Below are positions 18,692 through 27,729 of a stretch of DNA of 64,000 nucleotides, one piece after another; positions within the stretch are counted from its first letter, which is position 1, and the number at the start of each line of letters is the position of its first letter. Position numbers and translations under genes: made by a program. This DNA is from Streptomyces gilvus (lineage in GTDB: Bacteria; Actinomycetota; Actinomycetes; Streptomycetales; Streptomycetaceae): assembly GCF_022513565.1 (NCBI RefSeq), contig NZ_JAKWBE010000001.1, positions 1 through 64,000 on the forward strand, in the 5' to 3' direction. A model generated the notes under the pieces. That model made no database searches and was not told where the DNA came from. It saw nothing but the letters and a program-made list of their open reading frames with translations.

Positions 18692-19790
18692 GACTTCCAG
18701 TTCTGCTTCCCCCGTTCTGCCCGCGCTCGCTCCCTACGGCTGGGACGAGGCATGGGCGGACGCGTTCGTCCCGTACGCCGCCGAAGGGCTCCTGCCCGGG
18801 CGGGTGATCCGCGTCGACCGCGGTCAGTGCGACGTGGTCACCCCGGGCGGGGTGCTGCGGGCCGACACCGCGTTCGTCACCCCGCACGACCCGCTGCGGG
18901 TCGTGTGCACCGGCGACTGGGTCGCCGTCGAACCCGGCGGCAACCCCCGTTATGTGCGCGCGTGTCTGCCGCGCCGCACCGCCTTCGTGCGTTCCACCTC
19001 CTCCAAGCGGTCCGAGGGGCAGATCCTCGCCGCCAACGTCGACCACGCGGTCGTCGCCGTGTCCCTGGCCGCCGAACTCGACCTGGGCCGCGTCGAACGC
19101 TTCCTCGCCCTCGCCTGGGAATCGGGCGCCCAGCCCCTGGTCGTCCTCACCAAGGCCGACCTCGTGCCGGACCCGGTGACTCTCTCGCACCTCGTGCAGG
19201 ACGTGGAACTCTCGGCGCCCGGTGTGACCGTTCTGCCGGTCAGCGCGGTCGAGGGGGACGGACTCGACGCCCTCGTGTCCCTCGTCTCCGCCGGTACGTC
19301 CGTGCTGCTCGGCCAGTCCGGCGCCGGCAAGTCGACTCTTGCGAACACGCTCATCGGCGAGGACGTGATGGACGTACGGGCCGCGCGGGACGTCGACGGC
19401 AAGGGACGCCACACCACCACCACGCGCAACCTGCTCGCCCTGCCCGGCGGGGGTGTCCTCATCGACACGCCCGGTCTGCGCGGGGTCGGGCTGTACGACG
19501 CCGAGAGCGGGGTCGGTCAGGTCTTCAGCGAGATCGAGGAACTGGCCGAGCGGTGCCGCTTCCACGACTGCGCGCACACCGCCGAACCCGGGTGCGCGGT
19601 GCTGGCGGCCGTCGACGCCGGGGACCTTCCTGTGCGGCGCCTGGACAGCTACCGCAAGCTGATCCGGGAGAACCAGTGGATCGTCGCCAAGACGGACGCC
19701 CGTCTGCGCGCCGACCTCCGCCGCGACTGGAAGCGGAAGGGGGCGGAGGGCAGGGCCGCCATGGAGGCCAAGCGGGGCCGCCACAGGTAG
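18690..19790 (+). CDS. rsgA: Ribosome small subunit-dependent GTPase A
   Basis: A 366-aa circularly permuted GTPase that helps mature the 30S subunit. Residues 1-100 hold the OB-fold part, then G4 TKAD and G5-like SAVEGDG come before G1 GQSGAGKSTL and G3 DTPGL, the permuted order of the YjeQ family. G2 is GRHTTTTR. The C-terminal zinc part reads CRFHDCAHTAEPGCAV. The long N-terminal sequence and TTG start are typical of the actinomycete second copy; TTG at 18690 has GAAGGG upstream. A frame open further upstream lacks any such signal. Confidence 0.9.
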   Translation: MTSSSASPVLPALAPYGWDEAWADAFVPYAAEGLLPGRVIRVDRGQCDVVTPGGVLRADTAFVTPHDPLRVVCTGDWVAVEPGGNPRYVRACLPRRTAFVRSTSSKRSEGQILAANVDHAVVAVSLAAELDLGRVERFLALAWESGAQPLVVLTKADLVPDPVTLSHLVQDVELSAPGVTVLPVSAVEGDGLDALVSLVSAGTSVLLGQSGAGKSTLANTLIGEDVMDVRAARDVDGKGRHTTTTRNLLALPGGGVLIDTPGLRGVGLYDAESGVGQVFSEIEELAERCRFHDCAHTAEPGCAVLAAVDAGDLPVRRLDSYRKLIRENQWIVAKTDARLRADLRRDWKRKGAEGRAAMEAKRGRHR

Positions 19791-19850
19791 ACAGCGTCAC
19801 GTCCGAATCCCGCTGGCCGCATCGTCCTCCTCAGGCGGAGACTGGACGGC

Positions 19851-21236
19851 GTGATGGACGAGGACACCAGGTACGAAGCCGTACGCAGCCGGGACGCCCG
19901 GTTCGACGGGGAGTTCTTCTTCGCCGTCGAGACCACCGGGATCTACTGCCGGCCCAGCTGCCCCGCGGTGACTCCCAAGCGCCGCAACGTCCGCTTCTTC
20001 ACGACGGCCGCCGCCGCGCAGGGCTCGGGTTTCCGGGCCTGCCGGCGGTGCCGTCCGGACGCGGTGCCGGGCTCGGCCGAGTGGAACGTGCGCGCGGACG
20101 TCGTGGGCCGGGCCATGCGGCTGATCGGCGACGGGGTCGTCGACCGGGAGGGCGTGGCCGGGCTCGCGGCGCGGCTCGGCTACAGCGCCCGGCAGGTGCA
20201 GCGGCAGCTGACCGCCGAGCTGGGCGCCGGACCGGTCGCCCTGGCCCGCGCCCAGCGGGCGCACACCGCTCGGGTGCTGGTGCAGACGACGGATCTGCCG
20301 ATCACGGAGATCGCTTTCGCGTCCGGGTTCGCCAGTGTGCGGCAGTTCAACGACACGATCCGCGAGGTGTACGCGGCGACGCCCAGCGAGCTGCGGGCCG
20401 CCGCGCCGCGGCACAGGGGCCGTCGGCAGGCGGTGGGGATCCCGCTGCGGCTCGCCCACCGCGGGCCCTACCAGGCCGGTGCCGTCCTCGACCTGCTCGC
20501 GGCCGAGGCGGTGCCCGGTGTGGAGGAGGTCGACGGGCCGCGCGGGCGGCGCACCTACCGCCGTACGCTCCGCCTTCCGCACGGCACGGGCGTCGTCGCC
20601 GTCGACGAGCGGCCGGGCGTGGTGAGGACCGCGTCCGGTGTCCGTCCGGGGGGCTGGCTGGAGGCCCGGTTGCAGCTCGCCGATCCCCGCGACCTGACCA
20701 CCGCCGTGGGGCGGCTGCGGCGCCTGTTCGACCTGGACGCCGACCCGTACGCCGTCGACGAGCGGCTCGGCGCGGACGCGCGGCTCGCTCCGCTGGTCGC
20801 CGCGCGGCCGGGGCTGCGCTCGCCCGGTGCCGCCGACGCGGAGGAGCTGGCGGTGCGGGCGCTGGTCGGGCGGCGGGAGGCCGAGCGGCTGGTACGGCGC
20901 TACGGCAAGGCGCTCGACTCGCCCTCCGGCAGCCTCACCCACCTCTTCCCCGAACCCGCCGTCCTCGCCGAGGCCGAACCCCACGGGTCGCTCGGCGCCC
21001 TGGCCGCGGCCCTCGCCGACGGCGCCGTCCGCCTCGACCCCGGCGCCGACCGCGACGACGCCGAGGCGGCGCTGCTCGCCCTGCCCGGACTGGACGCCGC
21101 CACGGTCGCCGTCATCCGCACCCGCGCCCTGGGCGACCCCGACGTCGCGCCGCCCGGCGCCGACGTCCCCGACAGCTGGCGCCCCTGGCGCTCCTACGCC
21201 CTTCACCACCTGCGCGCAGCAGGAGAGTTGGACTGA
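19851..21236 (+). CDS. Ada-type regulator fused to an AlkA-like domain whose glycosylase half is degenerate
   Basis: A 461-aa protein. Cys33, Cys37, Cys64 and Cys67 form the CX3CX26CX2C zinc site of the Ada N-terminal methyl-phosphotriester acceptor. An AraC-type HTH follows (LGYSARQVQRQL, FNDTIREVYAATPSEL). From about 195 an AlkA N-terminal domain is recognisable. The last part looks damaged: about 8 residues including the usual GQQVS motif are missing near 332, the HhH hairpin reads LPGLDAATVAV (about 411) instead of LPGIGPWTA, and the segment with the catalytic Asp is replaced by a short stretch before SWRPWRSYA. It probably senses alkyl damage and activates genes, with weak or no glycosylase activity. 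It lies directly before ogt. Confidence 0.85.
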   Translation: MMDEDTRYEAVRSRDARFDGEFFFAVETTGIYCRPSCPAVTPKRRNVRFFTTAAAAQGSGFRACRRCRPDAVPGSAEWNVRADVVGRAMRLIGDGVVDREGVAGLAARLGYSARQVQRQLTAELGAGPVALARAQRAHTARVLVQTTDLPITEIAFASGFASVRQFNDTIREVYAATPSELRAAAPRHRGRRQAVGIPLRLAHRGPYQAGAVLDLLAAEAVPGVEEVDGPRGRRTYRRTLRLPHGTGVVAVDERPGVVRTASGVRPGGWLEARLQLADPRDLTTAVGRLRRLFDLDADPYAVDERLGADARLAPLVAARPGLRSPGAADAEELAVRALVGRREAERLVRRYGKALDSPSGSLTHLFPEPAVLAEAEPHGSLGALAAALADGAVRLDPGADRDDAEAALLALPGLDAATVAVIRTRALGDPDVAPPGADVPDSWRPWRSYALHHLRAAGELD

Positions 21237-21239
21237 CCT

Positions 21240-21725
21240 GTGATGACCACCGTGTGGACCCGTGTCGACAGCCCCCTCGGCCCGCTGCTGCTCACCGCCG
21301 ACCCGGCCGGCGCGCTCACCTCCGTCTCCGTGCCGGGGCAGAAGGGCGGCCGTACCGTGCAGGAGGGCCGGCGGCACGAGCCCGCCGCGTTCCGGGCCGC
21401 CGAAGACCAGCTCGCCGCCTACTTCGCCGGTGACCTCAAGGAGTTCCGGCTTCCCTTCAGCACCGCGGGCAGCGAGTTCCGGGAACGGGTGTGGAACGCC
21501 CTGGACCTGGTGCCGTACGGGGCGACCACGACGTACGGCGAGATCGCCGCGCGGATCGGGGCGTCCCGGGCCGCCGTACGGGCCGTGGGCGGTGCCATCG
21601 GCGCCAATCCGCTGCTGATCGTCCGGCCCTGCCACCGCGTGATCGGCGCCGGCGGCTCACTGACCGGCTACGCGGGCGGGCTGGAGCGGAAGGTGCGCCT
21701 GCTCACCCTGGAGGGCAGCCTGTAG
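21240..21725 (+). CDS. ogt: Methylated-DNA--protein-cysteine methyltransferase
   Basis: A 161-aa suicide repair protein that moves the methyl group from O6-methylguanine to its own Cys. The active site is RPCHRVIGAGG, preceded by the RVWNALDLVPYGATTTYGE DNA-binding region with the Arg finger (ASRAAVRAVGGAIGANP). Start could be GTG 21240 or ATG 21243; AGGAGAG lies 12-15 bp upstream inside the preceding gene. It follows the Ada/AlkA gene by 3 bp and would be induced with it. Confidence 0.92.
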   Translation: MMTTVWTRVDSPLGPLLLTADPAGALTSVSVPGQKGGRTVQEGRRHEPAAFRAAEDQLAAYFAGDLKEFRLPFSTAGSEFRERVWNALDLVPYGATTTYGEIAARIGASRAAVRAVGGAIGANPLLIVRPCHRVIGAGGSLTGYAGGLERKVRLLTLEGSL

Positions 21726-21738
21726 CAGCCCCGGCACG

Positions 21739-22107
21739 TCAGTCCTCCAGCCCCCAGCTGTGGATCCGCCGCGGATGGATGCGGATCACCTCCTCGCTGA
21801 ACTGCGGGCCCAACTCGTGCGGCCCGGTGAGGAGTTCCGCCTCGCCGCGGATGTCGACGCCGCGCACCTTCCACGGGCGCAGGCTGACGATGTCGTCGAC
21901 GACCAGCGCGACCTTCGGGTTCTCCCGCAGGTTGCGCCACTTCTTGGTGCGGCCCATGGCGTACCCGCCGACCAGGATCGTGCCGTCGTCCTGCGGGAAG
22001 AAGCCGACCGGGTTCGCCTGCGGCTGTCCCTGCGGGTCGACGGTGGCCAGCCGTCCCAGCCGCTGCGACTTCAGATACGCGCGCTCGGCCTCGCTGAATT
22101 CGCTCAT
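21739..22107 (-). CDS. PPOX-class F420-dependent oxidoreductase-like protein
   Basis: A 122-aa split-barrel protein with the actinobacterial pattern FSEAERAYLKSQRLGRLAT, QPQANPVGF, VGGYAMGRTKKWRN and ALVVDDIVSLRPWKVRG, which fits F420-binding family members. The end RIHPRRIHSWGLED is typical. Substrate unknown. The ATG at 22107 gives the standard N-terminus; an upstream ATG would add 12 basic residues. Tail to tail with ogt. Confidence 0.82.
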   Translation of the reverse strand: MSEFSEAERAYLKSQRLGRLATVDPQGQPQANPVGFFPQDDGTILVGGYAMGRTKKWRNLRENPKVALVVDDIVSLRPWKVRGVDIRGEAELLTGPHELGPQFSEEVIRIHPRRIHSWGLED

Positions 22108-22174
22108 GCCCCTCACCCAAACACGCCCGCCCCGCCTCCACATCGGATCCTCGGCCTGGTCCGCGGGACCTACG

Positions 22175-22657
22175 TCACCCGCCGATCACCGCGCCCAGCC
22201 ACGCGCCCATGATCAGCAGGCAGGTGAACAGTTCGGTCAGCACACTGGAGCCGCCGGAGCGCATCGCCGTGCGCAGTGCCGCCATGGCCTCGCCGTGCCG
22301 GCCGAGACGGAGGCGTTCGGCGAGGTAGACGCCGGCCAGGAAGCCCGGGATCGCGCCGAGCACGGGAAGCAGGCAGAAGCCGAGGAGCGCGCCCGTACCG
22401 GCGTACACCGCCATCCGAGGCGTGGCGCCGCTCGCCCGCAGCCGGCGGGGCGGCAGCGCCCAGCGGACCACCTGGCAGAGCAACAGCGCCACGGTGGCGC
22501 CGACCAGGACCCACCAGGCGACCGGCCGCGGGTCCTTCAGCGCCCACCACAGGACCGCGGCCCACACCAGCCACGACCCGGGCACCCCGGGCACCAGCAC
22601 TCCGCACAGGCCGAGCAGGATGACCAGACCGACCAGCAGGAGGTCCCACACTCCCAT
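22175..22657 (-). CDS. DUF456 membrane protein
   Basis: A 160-aa protein with four or five membrane segments. Gly-rich helices GVLVPGVPGSWLVW and LPVLGAIPGFLAGVYLAERLR are hallmarks of DUF456, a family without known function. Starts with ATG; no operon partner. Confidence 0.8.
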   Translation of the reverse strand: MGVWDLLLVGLVILLGLCGVLVPGVPGSWLVWAAVLWWALKDPRPVAWWVLVGATVALLLCQVVRWALPPRRLRASGATPRMAVYAGTGALLGFCLLPVLGAIPGFLAGVYLAERLRLGRHGEAMAALRTAMRSGGSSVLTELFTCLLIMGAWLGAVIGG

Positions 22658-23139
22658 GTGCCCAGGGTGCAGGAGGGACCCGGAAAGCGCAGGCCAGCAT
22701 CCGGTACGGCCCCGGGGGCGCTGCCCCTCCTTCGACCGCGACCCCGGGGTGTGCGCGGTGGCGGAGACGGTGGGGGGACGGCGGAGTCGTCCGGTACCCC
22801 CCTGTTCGTGGCGAAGAATGACGGTGATTCACAGCTGATCTCCAGGAAAGTGGGCCACACTCGGCCCGACCGCACCGGGTCTGCGCGTGGCCCGGTCGCT
22901 CTGAACGTGATCCGGGCCCGGGATGTGCCGTCGCCACGCCGTTGGCGCGAAGGGGATCCGGGCCCGGGTCACTCCGGGGTCGCCGGGCGGTTCTCCCGTG
23001 GGGGGTGGAACCGCCCTGCGACTCGTTTCCCGTTTTCCTGTTCGACGTGTCACTCGACACGCCGTTCGACTGGGCGTGCCGTGCCGGTTTTTCCCGTTGC
23101 CCCGTTTTCATCCGGCGCCCGCGGTGGACAATTAGGGGC
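22658..23139. other. Spacer with a duplicated palindromic 14-mer
   Basis: This 482-bp spacer lies between divergent genes. GATCCGGGCCCGGG occurs twice, at 22909-22922 and 22955-22968, each with the CCGGGCCCGG palindrome at its core. They could be sites for a regulator of the PP2C-like gene. No further gene is seen. Confidence 0.45.
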
Positions 23140-25209
23140 ATGAGCCAGCAGGGGGGAAGTCCCACCGGTCACGAGGACGACTGGTGGGGACAGCTGTACG
23201 ACGACTCCACCGAGGACACGGGGCCGACCCCCGCGGCCGACACGTTGGACGACCGGTTCGCCTCGGCGTCCGGGACCGTGGCCGACGGATCGCCGCCGGG
23301 CGAGCGGGCCGACGTGGTCCCCGCCCAGCGCGGCGGCACGTCGACGGAGACCCCGACGACGGCCCCCACGTCCCGAACACAGACCGGCATGAACACCGGC
23401 CCTGCCCCCGCCCGGGCGGCAGGCCCCCCACCGACCAGGCCCCCGGCTGCGGGCAGCCCCGCTCCTCCGGCCGGACCGCCGGACGCCCCTGCCCCTCCGG
23501 CTCAGAGCCCGGCTGCGGGCAGCCCTGCCGCTCTGCCCCAGAGCTCAGCCGCAGGCAGCTCCGTCGCTCCGGGCCGGACGCCGGACGAGGGCGGTCCCGC
23601 AGAGGGTGCGGCTCCTGGACCGCCCACGGACGGCGTCCCGCCGGCCCAGGATCGCGTGCCGTACCCCCCGCCACCGGCCCCGCCCGCCCCCGCGCCACAG
23701 CCCCCCGAAGCCGACCCGCCGCCGACCGATCGGCCCCCCGTCCTCCGCACCGCCACCCACCTCGACCTGCCGACCCTCCCTCCGCCTCCCTACCTCGACG
23801 TTCCGGCCTCGCCTCCGCCTCTCGCCGAGCACCTCGACGTTCCGGCCTCGCCTCCGCCTCTCGCCGAGCGCCTCGACGTTCCGGCCTCGCCTCCGCCTCT
23901 CGCCGAGCGCCTCGACGTTCCGGCCTCGCCTCCGCCTCTCGCCGAGCGCCTCGACGTTCCGGCCTCGCCTCCGCCTCTCGCCGAGCGCCTCGACGTACCG
24001 GCCTCGCCTCCGCCTCCCGCCGAGCGCCTCGACGTACCGGCCTCGCCTCCGCCTCTCGCCGAGCACCTCGACGTTCCGGCCTCGCCTCGACCTCCCGCTG
24101 GACACCCTGACCTTCCGGCCCCACCTCCACCCCAGCACCCGGGCCTCTCGGCCCCGCCTCCCGTCGACCGTCTCGACCCGTCGGCCGTTGCTCGGCCTTC
24201 CGCCGATGACCTCAGCCTGCCGACCTTCCCCCCACCCCCCGCCGACCATCTCGACTACGTCGGCTCCGGGCCGCCCACCTATGAGCCGGAGCCCACCGCG
24301 TTGCCGGTTGCCGATCCGGACGAGCTTGACGATCTGGTCGCCGACACCGTGCTCGACGGGGCCCGGTACGGCGCCTGCACCCTGCGTGCCGTCTCCGTGC
24401 GGGGAGACTCCGCGCGGTACCGGGGCGAACCGCGCCGCGACTCGTTGCTCACCGCCCGCTTCGGCACCGCCGAGAACGCGCTGATCCTCGTCGCCATGGC
24501 CACCGGCGCCCGGGCCACCCCCGGAGCCCACCGTGCCGCCGCCGAGGCCTGCCACTGGATCGGGCGGGCCGTCGGCCGCAGTCATGCCCGGCTGGCCGAG
24601 GACATCCGGGCGGCGAGGCGCGGTGATCTGAAGTCGGGCCTGCACCGTCTCACCGACCGCAGCCTCGGCAAACTCCGCGCCAGCGCCGCCGAGCAGGGCA
24701 TCGAGCCGGAGGAGTACTCCGCAACCCTGCGCTGCCTGCTGCTGCCGGCCGACCCGGAGTGCCGTACCCGCGTCTTCTTCGGCGTCGGCGGGGGCGGACT
24801 GTTCCGGCTCAGGGACGGCGACTGGCAGGACATAGAGCCCCGCGTCACCGAGGTCACCGGCGACCCGGTCGTCGGTTTCGGCTCGCTGCCCGCCGAGACC
24901 CCCGAGGGCGACCGCCTCACCATGGACCTCGGCATTCCCACACCCCCGAGCCCCTATGAACCGGCCCCCGAACCGCCCCGCGAACCCTTCCGCTTCCGCG
25001 CCTCCGTGGCCCGCCCCGGTGACACCCTGCTGATGTGCACCGCAGGCCTTGCGGACCCGCTGCGCGGCGAACCCGACCTGTGCCGCCATCTGACGGGCCG
25101 ATGGTCCGGCCCCACGCCGCCCGGCCTCGCCGCGTTCCTCGCGGACACCCAGGTCCGGGTCAAGGGTTACGCGGACGACCGTACGGCCGCGGCCGTTTGG
25201 GAGGCGTGA
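23140..25209 (+). CDS. Proline-rich PP2C-like phosphatase protein
   Basis: A 689-aa cytoplasmic protein. Residues 1-215 are acidic then Pro/Ala-rich. Residues 219-322 are eight 13-residue repeats (LDVPASPPPLAER). After a further Pro-rich stretch, about 395-689 resembles a PP2C domain: YGACTLRAVSVRGDSARYRGEPRRD at the place of the first metal motif, ALILVAMATG, then LLMCTAGLADPLRG and VKGYADDRTAAAVW with the last Asp pair. The usual first-motif RGxxH is altered, so activity is uncertain. Start ATG follows GGACAATTAGGGGC with no clear ribosome binding site, possibly leaderless. Confidence 0.75.
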   Translation: MSQQGGSPTGHEDDWWGQLYDDSTEDTGPTPAADTLDDRFASASGTVADGSPPGERADVVPAQRGGTSTETPTTAPTSRTQTGMNTGPAPARAAGPPPTRPPAAGSPAPPAGPPDAPAPPAQSPAAGSPAALPQSSAAGSSVAPGRTPDEGGPAEGAAPGPPTDGVPPAQDRVPYPPPPAPPAPAPQPPEADPPPTDRPPVLRTATHLDLPTLPPPPYLDVPASPPPLAEHLDVPASPPPLAERLDVPASPPPLAERLDVPASPPPLAERLDVPASPPPLAERLDVPASPPPPAERLDVPASPPPLAEHLDVPASPRPPAGHPDLPAPPPPQHPGLSAPPPVDRLDPSAVARPSADDLSLPTFPPPPADHLDYVGSGPPTYEPEPTALPVADPDELDDLVADTVLDGARYGACTLRAVSVRGDSARYRGEPRRDSLLTARFGTAENALILVAMATGARATPGAHRAAAEACHWIGRAVGRSHARLAEDIRAARRGDLKSGLHRLTDRSLGKLRASAAEQGIEPEEYSATLRCLLLPADPECRTRVFFGVGGGGLFRLRDGDWQDIEPRVTEVTGDPVVGFGSLPAETPEGDRLTMDLGIPTPPSPYEPAPEPPREPFRFRASVARPGDTLLMCTAGLADPLRGEPDLCRHLTGRWSGPTPPGLAAFLADTQVRVKGYADDRTAAAVWEA
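23794..24105. repeat. 39-bp in-frame tandem repeat, eight units
   Basis: Eight consecutive 39-bp units (23794, 23833, 23872, 23911, 23950, 23989, 24028, 24067) encode LDVPASPPPLAEH/R. Units 1-5 differ by only one or two bases, a sign of recent expansion, and the last unit drifts (LDVPASPRPPAGH). Confidence 0.92.
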
Positions 25210-25274
25210 GCGCGCGGCCTGTGAATGGATGGACCCAGAGGGATCATCGGAGACCGAAGGGGCAGCAGAGCACC

Positions 25275-25651
25275 ATGGCCAAACAGAACGTCGCCGACAA
25301 CTCCTCCCTCGGCATGGTCGAGTTGGAGATGCTGTGGCAGGGCTGCCCTCGCACGGCACCACCGACAAGAACCCCGACTTCGCCGCCGTCGCCCGCGCCT
25401 GCGGTGCGTACGGGGTGCGGGTCGAGAAGCCCAAGGACCTCGCCGGCGCGCTGAAGGACGCCTTCAAGCACAAGGGCCCGGCACTCGTCGACGTGGTCAC
25501 CGATCCCAACGCCCTGTCCATCCCGCCGAAGATCAGCGCCGAGATGGTGACCGGTTTCGCCCTGTCGGCGTCCAGGATCGTCCTGGACGGGGGAGTCGGC
25601 CGGATGCTGCAGATGGCCCGCTCCAACATCCGCAACGTGCCGCGGCCTTAG
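25275..25651 (+). pseudogene. Pyruvate dehydrogenase (PoxB-type) remnant
   Basis: The beginning MAKQNVAD matches the start of Streptomyces PoxB-type ThDP enzymes, but it is joined directly to NSSLGMVELEML, normally near the C-terminus, so most of the enzyme (over 400 residues) is missing. After ELEML the frame breaks near 25334 (one base lost) and the next frame carries the usual C-terminal tail GLPSHGTTDKNPDFAAVARA to PKISAEMVTGF and ends at 25651. An internal deletion plus a frameshift makes it a clear pseudogene. Its stop overlaps the end of the opposite gene. Confidence 0.82.
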
Positions 25652-27501
25652 CTGTCGTAGGGAACCCAGGCGCGTTCGCCCGAGTCGTTCGTTCCGTACC
25701 AGTAGCGGGGCATGCCCTTGATGGCGCTGGTGCGGAACGGGTGGCCGTGGTCGTCGATGCGGACCGTGCCGGTGCGGCCCTGTGAGGACCAGTCGAGCTC
25801 GAGGTACCAGCTTGCGTCGTACGACTCGGTCGTCGCCGTGACCAGCAGCACCTCGGGGTCCTGGGCCGAGACACGGTAGGGGAACTGGACCGCGGGAATC
25901 GACGGCCCACCGTCCTGGGTGCCGGGCATGGGGTGGGCGATGGGCCGGTTGACGTCGAGGTTCACGGCGAAGGAGCGCGGGGTGAGACCGCCGCCGCAGC
26001 CCTCGTCCATGGAGTACGCGGTGCCGGGGGCGGGGGTGCCGCGGCCGACGATCCGTACGCGCAGGGCGTTCAGCACGACGGCCGTCGACGACTTGCCCTG
26101 CACGGAGATCTCCACCGTCGACTGCCGCCCGTGCACCGCGCTCTGCGTCGCCGCCCACACCGCGGCGTCCTGCGGCAGCGGCGGTGGGGGCACGTCGGCC
26201 GGCTTCTTGTCGATCACGTAGTTCTGGCCGCACCCTCCCTGCCAGACCTGCGAGTCGACGGTCAGGGCCAGGGGGACGGCGGTGGGCGCGGGCGCCTTGT
26301 CCTTCGCGGGCGGGGCGTCCTGCGACGGGGGAGCGGGCGACGCCGTACCGCCCGCCGAGGGTGAGGCGGATCCGGCACCGGGCGGGGGGCCGGCACTCGC
26401 GCCGCCGGCCGCCGGGTCGTGGCGGCCTCCGGCCTCCGTGGTACGGGACGGCCCGGCCGGCGTCCTCGCGAAACCGCCCCGCCCTCCGTCCTCCGACAAC
26501 GCCGATACGGTCCCGAGCGTGGCCACCAGCACGGTGGCCGCGGCGGCCCCGAGCAGCCCCCGCCGCCGACGGAACCAGGGGCGGGGGCCCGGGCGCTGAG
26601 CGGGAGCGGCCCCGACCCCACCCGCCGCCTGCTCGCGCAGACGAGCGACCGCCGTCTCATGCAAGGACCCGACGGCCTCCGTCCCGCGAGCCGTTCCCTC
26701 GGCAACGGCACCGGTCGTCTCAGTCTCGCGAGGTGTCCCGTCAGCGACGGAACTGGTCGCCTGCGGCTCGCGAGGTGTCCCGTCGGTCACCGGACCGGTC
26801 GCCTCCGGCTCACCAGCGGCTGCCTCGGGCTCGGCACGGGTCGTCCTGGGACGGGGAGCGAGTCCCTTCGACAGAGCCGCCGACGCCCCGGCCGGGGGAG
26901 CGGGCGTCGCCCCGGATAGGGAGGCAGGAGGTTCCGGCGGGGAAGCGGCGGTTGCGCCGGGCACGGAAGCCGGCAGCTCGGTCCCAGAGGCGGCTGCGCC
27001 GAGCACGGAGGCGAGAGCCTCCGGCGGGGAAACACCCGTCCCGGGCGGGGAAGCGGGTGGCTCGGTTCCAGAAGCAGCTCTGCCGGGCAGGGAAGCGCCC
27101 GCGCCTGGCGGTGAAGCACCCCCGCCGGACGGTGAAGCCCCCGCGGCGGGCAGCGAAGTGGCCGTGTTAGGTGGGGAAGTGGGCGTGGCCGTCTGGGGAG
27201 TGCGTGGTTTGTTTTCGGTCGGGGGTGGGGTGTCCGGGGTGCGGGGGCGCTGGCGGGATGCGGTGGCCAGGAGCCAGGCGCGGTGGAGTTCCAGGCGTTC
27301 CTCCGGGGTCGCCCGGCAGAAGGCGGCCAGGCGTTCCAGTGGGGCGAAGTCCTGGGGGACCGCCTCGCCCGCGCAGTAGCGGTGGAGCGTGGAGGTGTTC
27401 ATGCTGAGGCGCCGGGCCAGCGAGCCGTAGCTCCGGTCCGTGCGGTCCTTCAACCGGCGCAGCAGCGCCGCGAACTGCTCGACGTCGTCCCGTGTCGACA
27501 C
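25648..27501 (-). CDS. HTH protein with a repeat-rich linker, one membrane helix and an outside domain
   Basis: A 617-aa protein. Residues 1-75 contain an XRE-type HTH (SYGSLARRLSMNTSTLHRYCAG). A Pro/Ala/Ser-rich region (about 85-300) includes 14-residue repeats (EPQATSSVADGTPR). RRRGLLGAAAATVLVATLGT at about 312-334 is a membrane helix. The outside part, about 335-617, has two Cys (GGCGQN, EGCGGG), and resembles secreted domains of other actinomycete proteins, ending with YWYGTNDSGERAWVPYD. GTG at 27501 follows GGGGGAA; an earlier in-frame ATG exists. It probably links an outside signal to a DNA-binding or protein-binding head. Function unknown. Confidence 0.72.
   Translation of the reverse strand: MSTRDDVEQFAALLRRLKDRTDRSYGSLARRLSMNTSTLHRYCAGEAVPQDFAPLERLAAFCRATPEERLELHRAWLLATASRQRPRTPDTPPPTENKPRTPQTATPTSPPNTATSLPAAGASPSGGGASPPGAGASLPGRAASGTEPPASPPGTGVSPPEALASVLGAAASGTELPASVPGATAASPPEPPASLSGATPAPPAGASAALSKGLAPRPRTTRAEPEAAAGEPEATGPVTDGTPREPQATSSVADGTPRETETTGAVAEGTARGTEAVGSLHETAVARLREQAAGGVGAAPAQRPGPRPWFRRRRGLLGAAAATVLVATLGTVSALSEDGGRGGFARTPAGPSRTTEAGGRHDPAAGGASAGPPPGAGSASPSAGGTASPAPPSQDAPPAKDKAPAPTAVPLALTVDSQVWQGGCGQNYVIDKKPADVPPPPLPQDAAVWAATQSAVHGRQSTVEISVQGKSSTAVVLNALRVRIVGRGTPAPGTAYSMDEGCGGGLTPRSFAVNLDVNRPIAHPMPGTQDGGPSIPAVQFPYRVSAQDPEVLLVTATTESYDASWYLELDWSSQGRTGTVRIDDHGHPFRTSAIKGMPRYWYGTNDSGERAWVPYDS
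26660..26820. repeat. About 42-bp in-frame repeats in the HTH gene
   Basis: Three to four degenerate units of about 42 bp (14 residues: EPEATGPVTDGTPR, EPQATSSVADGTPR, ETETTGAVAEGTAR, then a partial one) lie just before the membrane helix in the cytoplasmic linker. Confidence 0.65.
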
Positions 27502-27729
27502 CGTTCCCCCGTCTCCCCGTTCGTCCCCGACGCCCCCGCCATCCCAGGCACTCATATACCTGCACGTCAGATGGGCTGGGATGGTTCCACCCCGGCCGAT
27601 CGGACGGCGGCCGTTGCGCCGGGGAGCAGGAAGCGCCGATGCTCTTGGTGTCGCACCGGCCAGGGCGGACCGACCATCCGCCGTCGCGGCGGCATCCGAC
27701 ACCCATGCACTCATCCACGGGGGACACCC

